64,000 nt of DNA from JAJPKK01 sp963844635. GTDB lineage: Bacteria; Pseudomonadota; Alphaproteobacteria; Rhizobiales; Xanthobacteraceae. How positions within the stretch are numbered: the first letter of the stretch is position 1; each line of letters begins with the position of its first letter. Under the pieces are notes generated by a model. It was not told where the DNA came from. It saw only the letters and a list, made by a program, of their open reading frames with translations, and made no database searches. The stretch spans positions 1,054,001 through 1,118,000 of the forward strand of contig CAWJPD010000003.1 in NCBI GenBank assembly GCA_963844635.1, in the 5' to 3' direction. Below, piece after piece: positions 62,686 through 64,000 of this stretch. The position numbers were made by a program, and so were the translations under genes.

Positions 62686-63893
62686 ATGAAACGTGCATTT
62701 CTCAAGGCAGGCAATCTCCCGACGCTCGTTGCCTGCTTCCTTTATTTTGACCTCAGCTTCGCGGTTTGGGTCCTGCTCGGCCCGATTGCGGTTTTCATTG
62801 CCGCAGACCTGCGATCTCGATGCCGGCCAAAAGGGCTTGATGGTCGCGACACCGGTCCTTGCCGGCGCGGCCTTGCGCGTCGTGAACGGGATCCTGGTCG
62901 GCCAATGGAAGGCCCGTCGCGTCGGAATTTTCATGCAGCTTGTCGTGATCGGCGGCTTGATTGCGGGCTGGATGCTCGGGCCTCGATACCTTCCCGGAGG
63001 TTCTTGGGTTGGCGCTGGTGCTCGGTGTTGCCGGCGCATCGTTCGCCATCGCGTTGCCGATGGTGTCATACTGGTATCCCCCGGAGCACCAGGGCATTGC
63101 GCTCGGCATTGCCGGAGCCGGCAATTCGGGGACCGTGCTGGCGTCCCTCATCGCGCCTGCGCTCGCGGTTGCGTTCGGCTGGCGCGATGTCATTGGTCTT
63201 GCCGCGCTGCCGCTTGTTGTCGTGCTCGTGCTGTTTCTTTTCCTCGCAAAGGACAGCCCGACATTTCCGCCGCGCAAGAGCCTGCGCGACTATGCCCGGC
63301 TACTGCGAAACAGCGATGCCTGGTGGCTGATGTTCTTCTATAGCGTCAGCTTCGGCGGCTTCGTCGGCCTGTCGTCGTTCCTGCCAATTTATTTTCACGA
63401 TCAGTATCAGCTCTCCGCGGTGAACGGCGGGCTATTTCACCGCGGCCTGCGTGTTCGTGGGATCGCTGGCGCGTCCGTTCGGCGGCGCCATCGCCGACCG
63501 TGTCGGGGGCACCCGCGCATTTCATTCATCTACGTGGCCGTCGCGATGCTCCTCGCGGCTCTGGCGCAAAGCGTATTGCCGGTATTCGGCGCGCTTGCGG
63601 CGCTGGTCCTCGCGATGGCGGCGCTCGGCATGGGGAATGGCGCCGTGTTCCAACTGGTGCCGCAGCGCTTCGCACGCGATGTCGGCCTGATGACGGGCCT
63701 TGTCGGCATGACAGGTGGCGTCGGCGGATTCTATCTCGCCGCCAGCCTTGGTTACGCCAAGCAATTCACCGGCAGCTATGGCCCGGGGTTTGCGCTGTTC
63801 GCGCTTTGCGCCCTCGCCGCCTGGGCAGGCATCGCCGCTGTGCGCCTGCGATGGCGCCAAGACGCCGCCGTCCTCGCGGCCGCGCGCGCGTGA
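62686..63893 (+). pseudogene. narK: NarK/NasA-type nitrate/nitrite MFS transporter, several frameshifts
   Basis: The start is the ATG at 62686, directly at the base of the leader stem. The twelve-helix family sequence is spread over frames: NLPTLVACFLYFDLSFAVWV, then GLMVATPVLAGAALRVVNGI and MQLVVIGGLIAGWMLGP, then MVSYWYPPEHQGIALGIAGA with the nitrate motif GNSGTVLASLIAP, WWLMFFYSVSFGGFVGLSSF, and GMGNGAVFQLVPQRFARDVG to the stop at 63893. Shifts near 62810, 62990, 63430 and 63520; the last two compensate (FVGSLARPFGGAIADRVGGT is in another frame). Repaired about 405 aa. It imports nitrate or exports nitrite. Confidence 0.85.
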
Positions 63894-63964
63894 CGCCCGT
63901 CACCTTTCTGAAAAACAAGAAAAGCCAGCAGGGAGCGACGCCGGTATCCGATGGAGACGTTCAG

Positions 63965-64000
63965 ATGACGCCCAAACAGATCGCTCTCGTTCAAGACAGT
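63965..64000 (+). CDS. Single-domain bacterial haemoglobin, first 12 codons
   Basis: GGAGACGTTCAG precedes the ATG at 63965; MTPKQIALVQDS is the usual opening of the Bjgb-type haemoglobins. In Bradyrhizobium this gene follows narK in the nitrate-assimilation cluster and protects against nitric oxide made from nitrite. The window ends after 12 codons, so the call rests on this start and on the gene order. Confidence 0.65.
   Translation, partial: MTPKQIALVQDS

Overview
The window looks like chromosomal DNA of a GC-rich alphaproteobacterium of the order Hyphomicrobiales, near Bradyrhizobium, Rhodopseudomonas or Pseudolabrys. The grounds are the cobS-cobT / J-domain / bolA / CNNM-CBS / aroB block, an Irr/ICE-type iron box ahead of bacterioferritin, a usg remnant, RIME-like mosaic intergenic repeats, and a nasT-nasS-narK-haemoglobin order known from Bradyrhizobium. 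This is inferred from gene content and order; no search was run.

Layout. 1-5.6 kb: lipoprotein fragment, PcaB-like lyase, bfd + bfr iron storage, gentisate-dioxygenase-like cupin with a DUF3830 protein. 5.7-15.3 kb: nucleoside transporter, broken usg, first cluster of an uncharacterised secreted-protein family, YeiH-type transporter with a 51-aa membrane protein, SIMPL protein. 15.5-20.2 kb: gamma-glutamyltransferase followed by a TctC/Bug-type binding protein and a NitT/TauT-type ABC ATPase and permease. 20.5-33.1 kb: outer-membrane protein, pentapeptide-repeat protein, GlcG/HbpS protein, MetE-like methyltransferase, L,D-transpeptidase, an IS5-family element, ECF sigma/anti-sigma pair, OYE-type reductase, PilZ protein. 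33.5-36.5 kb: mmsA and a glyoxalase-fold gene, both cut by many indels. 36.6-47.4 kb: phytase-like protein, CobT, CobS, J protein, BolA, CNNM/CBS protein, AroB, YcjF- and YcjX-like proteins. 47.6-60.1 kb: small membrane proteins, lectin-like protein, TPR glycosyltransferase-like protein, CHAD protein, Gly-rich secreted protein, more members of the secreted family, exported HbpS and PEBP proteins. 60.6-64.0 kb: nitrate-assimilation control (NasT, NasS), a sigma-54 promoter with a structured leader, NarK, and the start of a haemoglobin gene.

Three themes stand out. (1) Eight members of one secreted-protein family lie between 8.5 and 60.1 kb. They form two subtypes, and in one subtype a beta-hairpin appears to be replaced by a canonical 12-residue EF-hand calcium loop. 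(2) About 17 copies of a three-hairpin mosaic repeat sit between genes. Their CTAG-like ends provide or adjoin the stop codons of at least four genes, and the IS element landed in one of these ends. (3) Many conserved genes are split by one-base indels, often at short G/C runs and in patches (33.6-36.5 and 55.2-63.9 kb), while the 43.4-54 kb stretch is clean. This points to patchy consensus quality rather than true decay for most of them, so 'pseudogene' below mostly means 'reading frame broken in this sequence'.
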